From Alphaproteobacteria bacterium (GTDB lineage Bacteria; Pseudomonadota; Alphaproteobacteria; UBA9219): a stretch of 64,000 bases of DNA. The notes beneath the pieces were generated by a model. That model saw only the letters and a list, made by a program, of their open reading frames with translations, ran no database searches and was not told the origin of the DNA. Shown in pieces: positions 17,235 through 25,308 of this stretch. The stretch covers positions 62,001 to 126,000 of the forward strand of contig JAMFSS010000011.1 in the NCBI GenBank assembly GCA_026225415.1, read 5' to 3'. The stretch's first letter is position 1. Each line of letters starts with the position of its first letter. Made by a program: the position numbers and the translations under genes.

Positions 17235-17857
17235 CACGCCTCATCCTTGCCCGCCACGGCAATACCTTCACCGCGCAAGAAACGCCGGTATGGGTGGGCG
17301 CGCGAACGGATTTGCCTTTGGTCGAAAAAGGATTGGCACAGGCGCAGGCGGTTGCGGATATGTTGCGCGATGCGAACATCACGCCTGAAACAATCATCAC
17401 TGGGCCCTTACTGCGCACAAAAAGAACCGCAGAAATTATCGCCGCTACTTTAAAAATCCCAACCGACACAATCCGCATTGATAAACGCCTGACGGAAATC
17501 GATTATGGCGTGTGGGAAGCGAAATCCACCGCCGAGATCACCGCGATGGGCGACGGCGACAAACTAAAAGCATGGGATAAGAATTCTGTCTTCCCGTCAG
17601 ACCGGCAATGGTCGCCTTCGGAAACACAAATCACCGCCGATGTCGCAAGCCTGTTGCGTGACGCCGAACAAAAAACATCGGTGATCATCACCAGCAACGG
17701 CATTTTGCGTTTCTTTGCCCATGCTGCGCAAAATGCAGACGCGTTCCCCGCCCGCAAAGTGGCGACAGGCCATGTATGTGTGATGGAATATAAAGACGAT
17801 GCATGGCATATCGTCGAATGGGGTCGAAGCCCCGCCGAACTTTCCCTCAAGGCTTAA
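17231..17857 (+). CDS. histidine phosphatase (phosphoglycerate-mutase-like)
   Basis: 208 residues. L-I-L-A-R-H-G-N-T with the phospho-accepting His near residue 8, then T-G-P-L-L-R-T-K-R-T-A-E-I, E-I-D-Y-G-V-W-E and a late S-N-G-I-L-R-F segment. In the late motif a Ser-Asn-Gly replaces the usual His-Gly, so the second catalytic His is not obvious there, which argues for a divergent phosphatase rather than a glycolytic mutase. Substrate unknown. It follows kdsB with a 4-base overlap, so a link to sugar-phosphate or LPS precursor metabolism is plausible. Confidence 0.8.
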   Translation: MTRLILARHGNTFTAQETPVWVGARTDLPLVEKGLAQAQAVADMLRDANITPETIITGPLLRTKRTAEIIAATLKIPTDTIRIDKRLTEIDYGVWEAKSTAEITAMGDGDKLKAWDKNSVFPSDRQWSPSETQITADVASLLRDAEQKTSVIITSNGILRFFAHAAQNADAFPARKVATGHVCVMEYKDDAWHIVEWGRSPAELSLKA

Positions 17858-18313
17858 GGTCTTTCACCTTTCGGCGTGACTGCGCCCGATGGCGCCTTTT
17901 TTCTTGATCCGCATCATGCCGAAGAACTGCCGTGGCAAAAGCCTCTTCAAACATTTGCTTAAAAATTTCGGACAAAGGATTTTCTTCTTCTACGGACATG
18001 GCGCGCACATCATTTTCAATGCCGCGCGTAAATTGCGCCCTTCTTGTTCAGCGCGGCTACGCACGACAACAGGATTTACGCTGCAATTGTTGCGTCCCAA
18101 TAAATCACCGATTTGACGCGCCGCCATACCACGAAGAATCAACATTTTAAAAAAATCATTTACCGATATCTGGTCTTGTCTGCCGTTAAGGCAGACAGAG
18201 AACATGCTGCGCCGCCAATCGAGAGCCGGTCGCCCTTTGCAATATACGGCTTCACAGGCGACGATCGACTGCTCTATTTGTTCAAAATCATATTCTTGGG
18301 GAAAAATATCCAT
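17847..18313 (-). pseudogene. probable frameshifted gene, unknown function
   Basis: From an ATG at 18313 with a GATAAGG ribosome site, a frame reads M-D-I-F-P-Q-E-Y-D-F-E-Q and a helix-turn-helix-looking stretch (G-M-A-A-R-Q-I-G-D-L-L-G-R-N), then stops at 17990. A different frame takes over around 18030 with good coding character (E-N-D-V-R-A-M-S-V-E-E-E-N-P-L-S-E-I-F-K-Q) to a stop at 17847. One indel near 18030 would join both into a protein of about 155 residues. Alternatively the second part is a separate 50-codon gene from the ATG at 17999. The 3' end overlaps the phosphatase gene by 11 bases. Family not recognised. Confidence 0.5.
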
Positions 18314-18484
18314 AACCTTATCTCTCTGTTCAAAGCCGCCGTTTGATAGCACAGCCCTGCCCTAAAACCCAAAAACATTAGTTTCAAACGCGGATTTAAG
18401 GGCTTGACGATTTTATATTGCTATGCAGCAATTGTGCCTTCAGATTTCAGCATCGGCAAAACATTTTCACACAGGGGCTAAACG

Positions 18485-19822
18485 ATGATTAAGGCTGGAA
18501 TATCAAGGTTTTTTGCGGCACTTCTTGGATTTTTCCTCCTCGCCGCCCCCGCTTTTGCCGCCGATGCCGCGCCCATCAACAGCGGCGACACGGCATGGAT
18601 GCTTACCTCAACCGCGCTTGTGCTGCTCATGACCCTGCCCGGCCTTGCGGTGTTTTACGGCGGTATGGTGCGCAAACACAATGTTCTGGCCACTGTTATG
18701 CAAAGTTTTGCCGCCGCCTGTCTGGTCGCGGTGTTGTGGGTTGTGGCGGGGTACAGCATAGCGTTTACCAATGGCAATGAATATGTGGGCGGCATGGGTC
18801 GTTTCTTGCTGAACAATATCGGTTTCAATCAGGCCTTCACGCTTGGCGCAGGCACAGACGCCGCAACGCCCCTGACCATTCCCGAAACTTTGTTCATGAT
18901 GTATCAGATGACCTTTGCGATTATCGCACCGGCTTTGGTTGCGGGCGCATTTTGTGACCGCATCAAATTTTCATCGATGCTTGTTTTCATGGGGCTGTGG
19001 TCGATTATCGTTTATGCGCCCATCGCCCATTGGGTTTGGCATCCAAACGGTTTTCTGTCCAGCATGGGCGTGTTGGATTTCGCGGGTGGCACCGTCGTGC
19101 ATATCAATGCGGGCGTGGCGGGATTGGTTGCCGCCTTGTTCATCGGCAAGCGTTTGCACTCCGAAGAAAATTACGCGCCGCACAACCCGGCTTACAGCGT
19201 TGTGGGCGCGTCCTTGTTGTGGGTGGGTTGGTTCGGTTTCAACGCCGGTTCTGCGCTCGCCGCCAATGGCCGCGCCGCGATGGCCATGACCACCACCATG
19301 ATCGCCGCCGCTATGGCTGCCCTCGCATGGATGACGGTCGAATGGAAATTGCGTGGTAAACCCAGTGTGCTCGGCACTATCACCGGCGCGATTTCGGGTC
19401 TGGTCGCCATTACACCGGCATCGGGCTTTGTCGATCCAAGCGGCGCGTTGGTTATCGGTGCGTTGGGCGGGGCGATTTGTTATTTATCGGCTGCATTCAT
19501 GAAGGAAAGATTTCACCTGATCGATGACAGCCTTGATTGTTTTGCCATCCACGGCGTGGGCGGCATTTTGGGTGCCATCCTGACAGGCGTATTTGCCAAA
19601 GCATCCATCAGCGGCGTGGCGACGCAAGCGGGCGCGATTGATGGCAATTTCGGCCAGATCTGGATACAGCTGGAAGGCATCGGCTGGACCATCGGTTGGT
19701 GTGCGCTCGGCACGCTGGTTATTCTTTTTGTTATCGACAAAACCATGGGCGTGCGCGTTTCCGAAGATGTGGAACGCCGCGGCCTTGATATCGCCCTGCA
19801 TGGCGAAGGGTTGCAACGCTAG
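18485..19822 (+). CDS. amtB: ammonium transporter AmtB
   Basis: 445 residues with a cleavable signal (ends A-P-A-F-A-A) and eleven membrane helices. Visible Amt signatures: D-T-A-W-M-L-x-x-x-A-L-V, F-Y-G-G-M-V-R, M-Y-Q-M-T-F-A, A-H-W-V-W, the pore-His motif D-F-A-G-G-T-V-V-H-I-N-A-G, and D-C-F-A-I-H-G-V-G-G for the second pore histidine. It conducts ammonium/ammonia across the inner membrane. The partner PII gene glnK, normally directly upstream, is absent here, and no sigma-54 promoter is evident. An ideal terminator follows. Confidence 0.95.
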   Translation: MIKAGISRFFAALLGFFLLAAPAFAADAAPINSGDTAWMLTSTALVLLMTLPGLAVFYGGMVRKHNVLATVMQSFAAACLVAVLWVVAGYSIAFTNGNEYVGGMGRFLLNNIGFNQAFTLGAGTDAATPLTIPETLFMMYQMTFAIIAPALVAGAFCDRIKFSSMLVFMGLWSIIVYAPIAHWVWHPNGFLSSMGVLDFAGGTVVHINAGVAGLVAALFIGKRLHSEENYAPHNPAYSVVGASLLWVGWFGFNAGSALAANGRAAMAMTTTMIAAAMAALAWMTVEWKLRGKPSVLGTITGAISGLVAITPASGFVDPSGALVIGALGGAICYLSAAFMKERFHLIDDSLDCFAIHGVGGILGAILTGVFAKASISGVATQAGAIDGNFGQIWIQLEGIGWTIGWCALGTLVILFVIDKTMGVRVSEDVERRGLDIALHGEGLQR

Positions 19823-19841
19823 GATAAAGCTTTAAAATAAG

Positions 19842-19877
19842 AAGGCCGGGTGTTTCCATGCGCCCGGCCTTTTTTTA
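19842..19877 (+). terminator. rho-independent terminator after amtB
   Basis: AAGGCCGGG and CCCGGCCTT form a GC-rich stem over a loop of about 12 bases, followed by a run of seven T. Ends the amtB transcript 20 bases after its stop. Confidence 0.9.
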
Positions 19878-19889
19878 TGGGGATAAACT

Positions 19890-20393
19890 ATGCGTGGTTA
19901 TTTCGCTGTCGGCGCCGAAGGTATTAGTAAAGGCTTTAATCTCGGCAATCTCGTGCGCACATCGCATGCCTTTGGCGCGAGCTTTTTCTTCACTGTCGGA
20001 TCAACGCTCAATTACGGCGAGATTAAATCGACCGACACATCGCATGCCGATATCCACATGCCGTTTTACGCGCATAAAGGCATGGATGATTTCAAACTGC
20101 CGAAAGATTGTTCGCTTGTCGGTATTGAACTGATAGAAGGCGCGGTCGACCTGCCCAGCTTCCGCCATCCGCTTCGCGCCGCCTATGTGTTGGGCCCCGA
20201 AGGCGGTAATTTGTCCGCCGAAATGGTGGCGCGTTGCGACCATGTCGTGAAAATCCCCACCAAATTTTGCGTCAATGTCGGCATCGCGGGCGCGATGGTG
20301 ATTTATGACCGCATGGTTAGTTTGGGCAGTTTTGCCGAACGCCCCGTTCGCGCGGGCGGCGTTACTGAACAGGTTAAAAGGAAGCGTGGCTAA
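19890..20393 (+). CDS. SpoU/TrmH-family RNA 2'-O-methyltransferase
   Basis: 167 residues, a minimal SPOUT enzyme. Three family motifs in order: G-N-L-V-R-T-S-H-A-F-G-A (motif 1, catalytic Arg), Y-V-L-G-P-E-G-G-N-L-S (motif 2) and V-N-V-G-I-A-G-A-M-V-I-Y-D-R (motif 3), forming the knotted SAM site. Without extra N-terminal RNA-binding domains, it could be a TrmL- or TrmH-like tRNA enzyme; the target is not readable from sequence. It starts just after the amtB terminator. Confidence 0.85.
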   Translation: MRGYFAVGAEGISKGFNLGNLVRTSHAFGASFFFTVGSTLNYGEIKSTDTSHADIHMPFYAHKGMDDFKLPKDCSLVGIELIEGAVDLPSFRHPLRAAYVLGPEGGNLSAEMVARCDHVVKIPTKFCVNVGIAGAMVIYDRMVSLGSFAERPVRAGGVTEQVKRKRG

Positions 20394-20471
20394 GCCTTAT
20401 TGCATTAACTATATCGCTCATTTATAAAACTGGCGAATTTCAAGAATATCTTTTCAAGGAGCAATTCAATC

Positions 20472-21047
20472 ATGACGGAAGAATACCAACCAGAAATAGT
20501 TATATGGGAATTTACGCCCTTTATTCCCCTGCGCCACGACAGCCCTATCGAGGCTATTTTCATGAAGAACTGGCTCAAACGAGTGGGCAAAGAAGTTCAA
20601 ACAAATGATGTTTATTTTATAGAAAATGAACGCAACACTTTTCCCATTATAAAAATCTTTGGCCGCTGGGGCTATCCCGATACACGCGCCACACGTGTTG
20701 CCACCAGCCTGATTAATTGGCTCGGAAGCCCCATAGGGACGGGGTTCGTCGAACAGGCGCAAAGCATGTTCGAGCTACTCAATAAACATCGACCACATGA
20801 AAAACAAAATGCCTATATCATCGAATGGGGCATAAAAAATTCACCAGATGGTTTGGGCAAGCCATTGCGCCAACACATCATGGGCGACGAACAACTAACC
20901 CTTGCCGATGTAAAAAATATGGAGAAAATTCTTCACTGGCTGGGCGGCGAAGATGGGCAAAATTTTATCCAAACCTGCTTGCAGGAACGCGATGTTTATT
21001 TCCGCCAACAACGGCAAGTGCGCCTGCATCACGCGGCACCTAAATAA
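20472..21047 (+). CDS. hypothetical protein, 191 aa
   Basis: No family recognised. Preceded by CAAGGAG. Soluble, Trp-rich at the N-terminus (I-V-I-W-E-F-T-P-F-I-P-L-R-H-D), then mixed alpha/beta, ending R-Q-V-R-L-H-H-A-A-P-K. No signal or membrane segment. The 5' half is more AT-rich than the surrounding core genes, which may mean it was acquired. It overlaps the convergent terC-like gene by 8 bases. Confidence 0.65.
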   Translation: MTEEYQPEIVIWEFTPFIPLRHDSPIEAIFMKNWLKRVGKEVQTNDVYFIENERNTFPIIKIFGRWGYPDTRATRVATSLINWLGSPIGTGFVEQAQSMFELLNKHRPHEKQNAYIIEWGIKNSPDGLGKPLRQHIMGDEQLTLADVKNMEKILHWLGGEDGQNFIQTCLQERDVYFRQQRQVRLHHAAPK

Positions 21048-21612
21048 AGGCCTGCGCCCCGTCCCACAGCATCTTGACGGCGGTATAGAGAATAACCGCA
21101 ATACCGGCATAGCCTGTCTTGGGGTATTTCATCGCCAGTCTGGCGATTTGCGACGAAGCCAAGGCCATCAACACTACCGACAACCCCAAGCCAATCACCA
21201 TAATCTGCACATTATCACGCGCCACGCCGGTGACGCCCAACACATTATCCAGCGACATGGAAATATCGGCGATGAGAATTTGCCAGATGGCGTGGTGGAT
21301 TTTTTTAGCCGATGGTCTGCCGCCCGCCGGTTGCGGATGATTATGCGCATGAATTTCACGCAGCATTTTCCAACAGACCCATAACAACAACAACCCGCCT
21401 GCCGCCAGCAAGCCCGTGATATGCAGCAATTGCACCGCAAAGAACGCCATAACAACCCGTAGCCCCGTCGCGGCGCCAATACCGGCCAGCATCGCCTTGT
21501 TACGCTGAGCCAAGGGCAAAGCCATCACGGCCATGCCAACCATCAACGCATTATCGGCGGACAGCGATAGGTCGATAAGGACTATTTGAACGAGATCAAT
21601 AAACGCAGACAC
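21040..21612 (-). CDS. TerC/YjbE-family integral membrane protein (putative metal exporter)
   Basis: 190 residues with about six membrane helices. The TerC-family acidic membrane motifs are present twice: L-S-L-S-A-D-N-A-L-M near residue 17 and I-S-M-S-L-D-N-V-L-G near 115, each placing Asp-Asn in a helix as in TerC/Alx/YjbE manganese or calcium transporters. A His/Pro-rich cytoplasmic loop (H-A-H-N-H-P-Q-P) could bind metal. It starts 3 bases after the trxA stop and is probably cotranscribed with thioredoxin. Confidence 0.85.
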   Translation of the reverse strand: MSAFIDLVQIVLIDLSLSADNALMVGMAVMALPLAQRNKAMLAGIGAATGLRVVMAFFAVQLLHITGLLAAGGLLLLWVCWKMLREIHAHNHPQPAGGRPSAKKIHHAIWQILIADISMSLDNVLGVTGVARDNVQIMVIGLGLSVVLMALASSQIARLAMKYPKTGYAGIAVILYTAVKMLWDGAQAFI

Positions 21613-21615
21613 GGT

Positions 21616-21942
21616 TTATGCGTTTTCCTTGATCCACGCCTGCAACGCGGCTTTTTGTACCGCGCCAACTTTGGTCGCGACCATTTTGCCGTCTTTGAAC
21701 AGCATCAAAGTCGGGATGCTGCGGATGCCGAATTTGCTGGGCACCATAGGGTTATCATCGACATTGATTTTGGCAATCGTCACCTGCCCCGCCATTTCGG
21801 CGGCGACTTCTTCCAACACGGGGCCGATCATTTTGCAAGGGCCGCACCATTCCGCCCAAAAATCGACCACCACAGGCTGCGTGGATTGCAAAACATCCGC
21901 TTCAAAACTTGCATCGCTTACGGCTTTGGTGGCTGCGCCCAT
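21616..21942 (-). CDS. trxA: thioredoxin 1
   Basis: 108 residues, the classical thioredoxin size. Active site W-C-G-P-C at residues 32-36, the buried Asp27 in V-V-V-D-F-W, and the cis-Pro loop R-S-I-P-T-L. Cytoplasmic (no signal). Reduces protein disulfides using electrons from thioredoxin reductase. It heads a probable two-gene unit with the TerC-like gene. Confidence 0.95.
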   Translation of the reverse strand: MGAATKAVSDASFEADVLQSTQPVVVDFWAEWCGPCKMIGPVLEEVAAEMAGQVTIAKINVDDNPMVPSKFGIRSIPTLMLFKDGKMVATKVGAVQKAALQAWIKENA

Positions 21943-21993
21943 TTGACTCTCCTGTCGGGTTTAATCTTACTCTCTTAATGTAATGTCGCTTGG

Positions 21994-23646
21994 CTACTTA
22001 TCAAGGTCAATTTTGACAATGCCCAATTTCAGCAACCAGCCAATGGTGCGCCACAGCGAAGGCCTGTCCAGCGCCGGAAAATGGTCAAAAACCGCCTGTA
22101 TCGTCACATTTTTCTGCCCCAGCCAGCCTATCAGGGCGGTAACATCATTGGCGCTTACCAGCATATCATGCGCGTAAGTATTCATCGCATGCGCCCATAA
22201 AACGCGGATTTCATCAGACGATGCCGCCAAGATGATTTTATCATTCAAAGTCAATGATCGCGTCGGATAGGCTTCATACATCGCATAAGAATCGGGCAAT
22301 TGCGGAAGCGCAGTTTTCCATTGTTTTTTGGGCGGCGGATTGGCTTTGCGCCGCGCGACTTGCTCAGCCCACAAATTTTCATAGGCCGGAATGATATGCC
22401 GCCAATCATAAATCGCCCGCACACGCGCCCGCGCTTTTTCAATCATGCGCGTGCGCAAATTCTTATCATTCACAAGCAACAAAATCCGTTCCACCGCCTG
22501 ATCGACATCGACCATAACCGTCGCCGCCGCCCGCGCCAGCAAGCCGCCATAAATCTCGCGCCCGCTTGCGGCCATTACAGTCAGATCAAACCCATTTCCG
22601 GCGGGCGGTTGCATGGTGCGGATCAAAAACCCGTCTTCGCCATCCACAACCGCATCACGATAACCGTTCCAATCGCTTATCACGCGCGGGATACCTGCGG
22701 CCATCGCCTCGACCGGCGTAAGGCCAAAACTTTCCTGACAATTATCGATCAGCGACAGGAAAATATCGCCCGCCGCCCACAACCCATCGGGAAAACGCGT
22801 ATCTTTGGCATCGACAAAAACTACATTAGCCTTGCGGCACACATCACGCGCCAGATTTTTAAATTCACCTGCCGATTCCGCGGGCACAAAATAACCGACC
22901 ATCACCAGATGCACTTTGACGGATGTTTTTGCCGCGACTTGCTCCGCCGTTTGATACATCGCCAAAGGATGCGCCTTGATCGCATAACTCAACCGCCCTA
23001 CCCATAACAACACGATATCATTGTCGCCGATGCCGAGCGCGGCACGTTGCAACGCGCGTTTCTCCGGCGTATTTTTTGCCGCGAATTTTTCGATATCAAT
23101 ACCCAAAGGTATCACCGGCAATTGCACAGGGCATTTATAAACCGCGCCGAATTGCTCTGCGATATAATCGCCGTAATTATCAAAGAAAGCACGAATGGCA
23201 GATTGCACCGCCCACGACGGGCAGATAATCGCATCACTCGCCTCGGATGGAGTCAGGCAATATTCCTGCAAAACCTCGCCCGCCTCTACCCCGCTTATGG
23301 CATGCGCCAAACCGCAAAAAGAAAACGCGCCAAAGCTTTGGCGCAACCAAAACATATTGCGCGTGCCGGGTTCGGGGCGAAACACATGGGTGAACCCGCC
23401 GAAATTTTGCGCGGGATAGCGCCGGTCGAGCGTCACCAACCGCGCTTTATCAACGCCCGCTTCGGCGGCCATTTGTTCGATGTCTTCCAATTCCCATTGA
23501 TGGCCGATCAAAAACGTGAATTTTTCCGCCCGCGCATAACGAAAATATGCCCGCGTCCAATCGCCAATCGCGACATTCAAGCCATAGACATGGTTTTCGC
23601 GCCCCTGTTCAGGCCGGATGGATGTGTAATAAATGGCGGTTGTCAT
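21994..23646 (-). CDS. GT4-family glycosyltransferase with long C-terminal extension
   Basis: 550 residues. Residues about 10-190 form an N-terminal Rossmann-like half; about 190-400 match GT4: V-L-L-W-V-G-R-L-S-Y-A, D-I-F-L-S-L-I-D-N-C-Q-E-S-F-G-L-T-P-V-E-A-M-A-A-G-I-P-R-V-I (the E-x7-E retaining motif). About 120 C-terminal residues do not belong to the GT fold; they look helical and may be a small winged-helix-like segment. The ATG at 23646 begins M-T-T-A-I-Y-Y-T-S-I; the longer upstream frame translates the C/T-rich intergenic region and is rejected. No ribosome site is visible. Donor and acceptor unknown. Confidence 0.8.
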   Translation of the reverse strand: MTTAIYYTSIRPEQGRENHVYGLNVAIGDWTRAYFRYARAEKFTFLIGHQWELEDIEQMAAEAGVDKARLVTLDRRYPAQNFGGFTHVFRPEPGTRNMFWLRQSFGAFSFCGLAHAISGVEAGEVLQEYCLTPSEASDAIICPSWAVQSAIRAFFDNYGDYIAEQFGAVYKCPVQLPVIPLGIDIEKFAAKNTPEKRALQRAALGIGDNDIVLLWVGRLSYAIKAHPLAMYQTAEQVAAKTSVKVHLVMVGYFVPAESAGEFKNLARDVCRKANVVFVDAKDTRFPDGLWAAGDIFLSLIDNCQESFGLTPVEAMAAGIPRVISDWNGYRDAVVDGEDGFLIRTMQPPAGNGFDLTVMAASGREIYGGLLARAAATVMVDVDQAVERILLLVNDKNLRTRMIEKARARVRAIYDWRHIIPAYENLWAEQVARRKANPPPKKQWKTALPQLPDSYAMYEAYPTRSLTLNDKIILAASSDEIRVLWAHAMNTYAHDMLVSANDVTALIGWLGQKNVTIQAVFDHFPALDRPSLWRTIGWLLKLGIVKIDLDK

Positions 23647-23777
23647 GGGAAGGTTTGAGGCTGGAGGTCGGAGGATAGAGGTTAGGGAAGAACAAGACAG
23701 GAAACAACTTCCCTCTAACATTTTTTTGCCTTAGCCTCTGACCTCTGATCCCTAACCCCTAACCCCTAACCCCTCCT
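23647..23777. repeat. C/T-rich divergent leader with CCCCTAA heptamer repeats
   Basis: 131 bp between the GT4 and recO starts. The recO side carries about 3.5 copies of CCCCTAA (23750-23774) after CCTCTGACCTCTGAT; the GT4 side, read on the minus strand, is CCCTAACCTCTATCCTCCGACC. GTTAGGGAAG and CTTCCCTCTAAC form an internal inverted repeat. Both genes thus have pyrimidine-rich leaders without a Shine-Dalgarno sequence. Confidence 0.7.
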
Positions 23778-24545
23778 ATGGATTGGACTGACGAAGGTAT
23801 TGTTCTCTCATCACGCCCACACGGCGAAAACGCGGCTGTGGTCACACTGCTTACGGCATCGCATGGGCGGCATGCCGGTTTGGTGCATGGCGGGCAAGGC
23901 CGCACCGCACGGCCAACATTGCAACCCGGCAACCGCGTTCAGGCGGCGTGGCGGGCGCGAACGATTGACCAGCTGGGCACCTATACGCTCGACCTCGCCT
24001 CGGCACAGGCCGCCATCTGGCTTGATAACCCCGAAGTGGTCGGCATCATCAACAGCGTGTGCGCGGTGACCGAAGCCAGCTTGCCTGAACGACAACCGAT
24101 GGCTGGCGTCTATGCCGGACTTGCCACGCTTTTGTCATTACAAGACAGCGACTTGTGGGCGCCTGTTTATGTGAAGTGGGAGATTAACTTGCTGCAAGCC
24201 CTTGGTTACGGACTTGATCTGACCCAGTGCGCCAGCGGCGGCGGCACCGACAATCTGGCCTATATCAGCCCGCGCACCGGCCGCGCCGTTTCGCTTACAG
24301 CTGGCCAGCCTTATCATGACAAGCTGTTCCCCCTGCCCGCTTTTTTGATCGGGCTAGGTGAATGGGAAGCGGCAGATATTCTGCAAGGCCTGGAAATGAC
24401 CGGCCATTTTTTAAGCCGCCATGTGTTCGCCAACCCGCATTCGCGCACCCTTATCGCCCGGGATGGCGATTTACCGCAAGCGCGGCAGCGTTTGTTGGAT
24501 ATTTACCGTAAAGCGGCGGAGCGGGATGAGTGCGCGGTAGCGTAA
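23778..24545 (+). CDS. recO: DNA repair protein RecO
   Basis: 255 residues. N-terminal OB fold starting W-T-D-E-G-I-V-L-S-S-R-P-H-G-E-N-A-A-V-V, typical of RecO, followed by the helical C-terminal domain with L-L-x-A-L-G-Y-G-L-D-L-T-x-C-A. The RecO zinc site is only partly recognisable (one Cys at L-T-Q-C-A). It promotes RecA loading with RecF/RecR and anneals single strands; recR is also in this window. Translation starts directly after the CCCCTAA repeat tract with no ribosome site. Confidence 0.9.
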   Translation: MDWTDEGIVLSSRPHGENAAVVTLLTASHGRHAGLVHGGQGRTARPTLQPGNRVQAAWRARTIDQLGTYTLDLASAQAAIWLDNPEVVGIINSVCAVTEASLPERQPMAGVYAGLATLLSLQDSDLWAPVYVKWEINLLQALGYGLDLTQCASGGGTDNLAYISPRTGRAVSLTAGQPYHDKLFPLPAFLIGLGEWEAADILQGLEMTGHFLSRHVFANPHSRTLIARDGDLPQARQRLLDIYRKAAERDECAVA

Positions 24546-24555
24546 TTAAGAAAAA

Positions 24556-25200
24556 TCACCCAAACTGCAGCGCAGGCAACCGCGAAGGGTCACGCGCACG
24601 AAGCGCATTATCAAAATACGCGGCGTCCAAATCATCCATAACCTGCGCCATGGGTGTAACGGCCACATTATACGGCCTGTGCAATTTTTGGCGACGTCCC
24701 AACGCTATCGCGCCCAGATTGGTGGCTTCGGCCACAATGGTTACTTGCTTTCCGGCGCGCGCAAAATCGCATGCGGTTTCGCTGACACAGCTTCCTTTGA
24801 TATCATCGCGCGCTTCATACAGACCGCTGAGAATAATGTGTGAATAGCCGTTGGCTTCGACATAGCCAACAATTTTATCTTGTTCATAAGCCGAACAGGA
24901 ATTTTTAAAACCGATCAAAGAAAAAGGCGAAAGCGGCATATCGATTTTCAAGGCGGGGTAATAATCCATTACCGTCGTGGCGGCCAGTGAGAGCTCTCGA
25001 CAAAACTGAACGGCGGCCGGAAGCATACTCCCGACCTGTTGATTGACATAGGCCAGATAGACGGTCGATACACCGCGCGTTTCCAGTTCCGCGATAAGAT
25101 CGAGATTATTCCGTTTAACGCTGTCCCGCGCAAAGGGGGGCAACGCGGCCAACTGCCCCGTCTGCATATCGATACAAAAATGAATCGCCGACATCGCCAA
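24556..25200 (-). CDS. isochorismatase-like cysteine hydrolase fold protein
   Basis: 214 residues. Isochorismatase-like layout: a first strand ending in an acidic residue (H-F-C-I-D-M-Q-T-G), a lysine after the middle strand (S-L-I-G-F-K-N-S) and the nucleophile region G-S-C-V-S-E-T-A-C-D-F-A-R-A-G-K-Q-V-T-I-V-A-E-A-T-N, which matches the family's C-V-x-x-T-A pattern. Asp, Lys and Cys for catalysis are therefore plausible. Substrate unknown; nicotinamidase is unlikely because the metal-site histidines are not seen. It converges on recO. Confidence 0.7.
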   Translation of the reverse strand: MAMSAIHFCIDMQTGQLAALPPFARDSVKRNNLDLIAELETRGVSTVYLAYVNQQVGSMLPAAVQFCRELSLAATTVMDYYPALKIDMPLSPFSLIGFKNSCSAYEQDKIVGYVEANGYSHIILSGLYEARDDIKGSCVSETACDFARAGKQVTIVAEATNLGAIALGRRQKLHRPYNVAVTPMAQVMDDLDAAYFDNALRARDPSRLPALQFG

Positions 25201-25308
25201 CCCGTTCCGTGATTACCTGCGCATTTTAATCATTTTTCGCCCGCGTTTCATCTGAAAATTAAGGTTAAAATGCTTTCACAGAATCATTTTTGCTGATAAC
25301 CACGCCTT

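Noticed and set aside
23750-23774. CCCCTAA repeats as a telomere or replicon end
   Set aside because: Only about 3.5 copies, directly in front of recO in a continuous bacterial chromosome; better explained as part of the C/T-rich leader.
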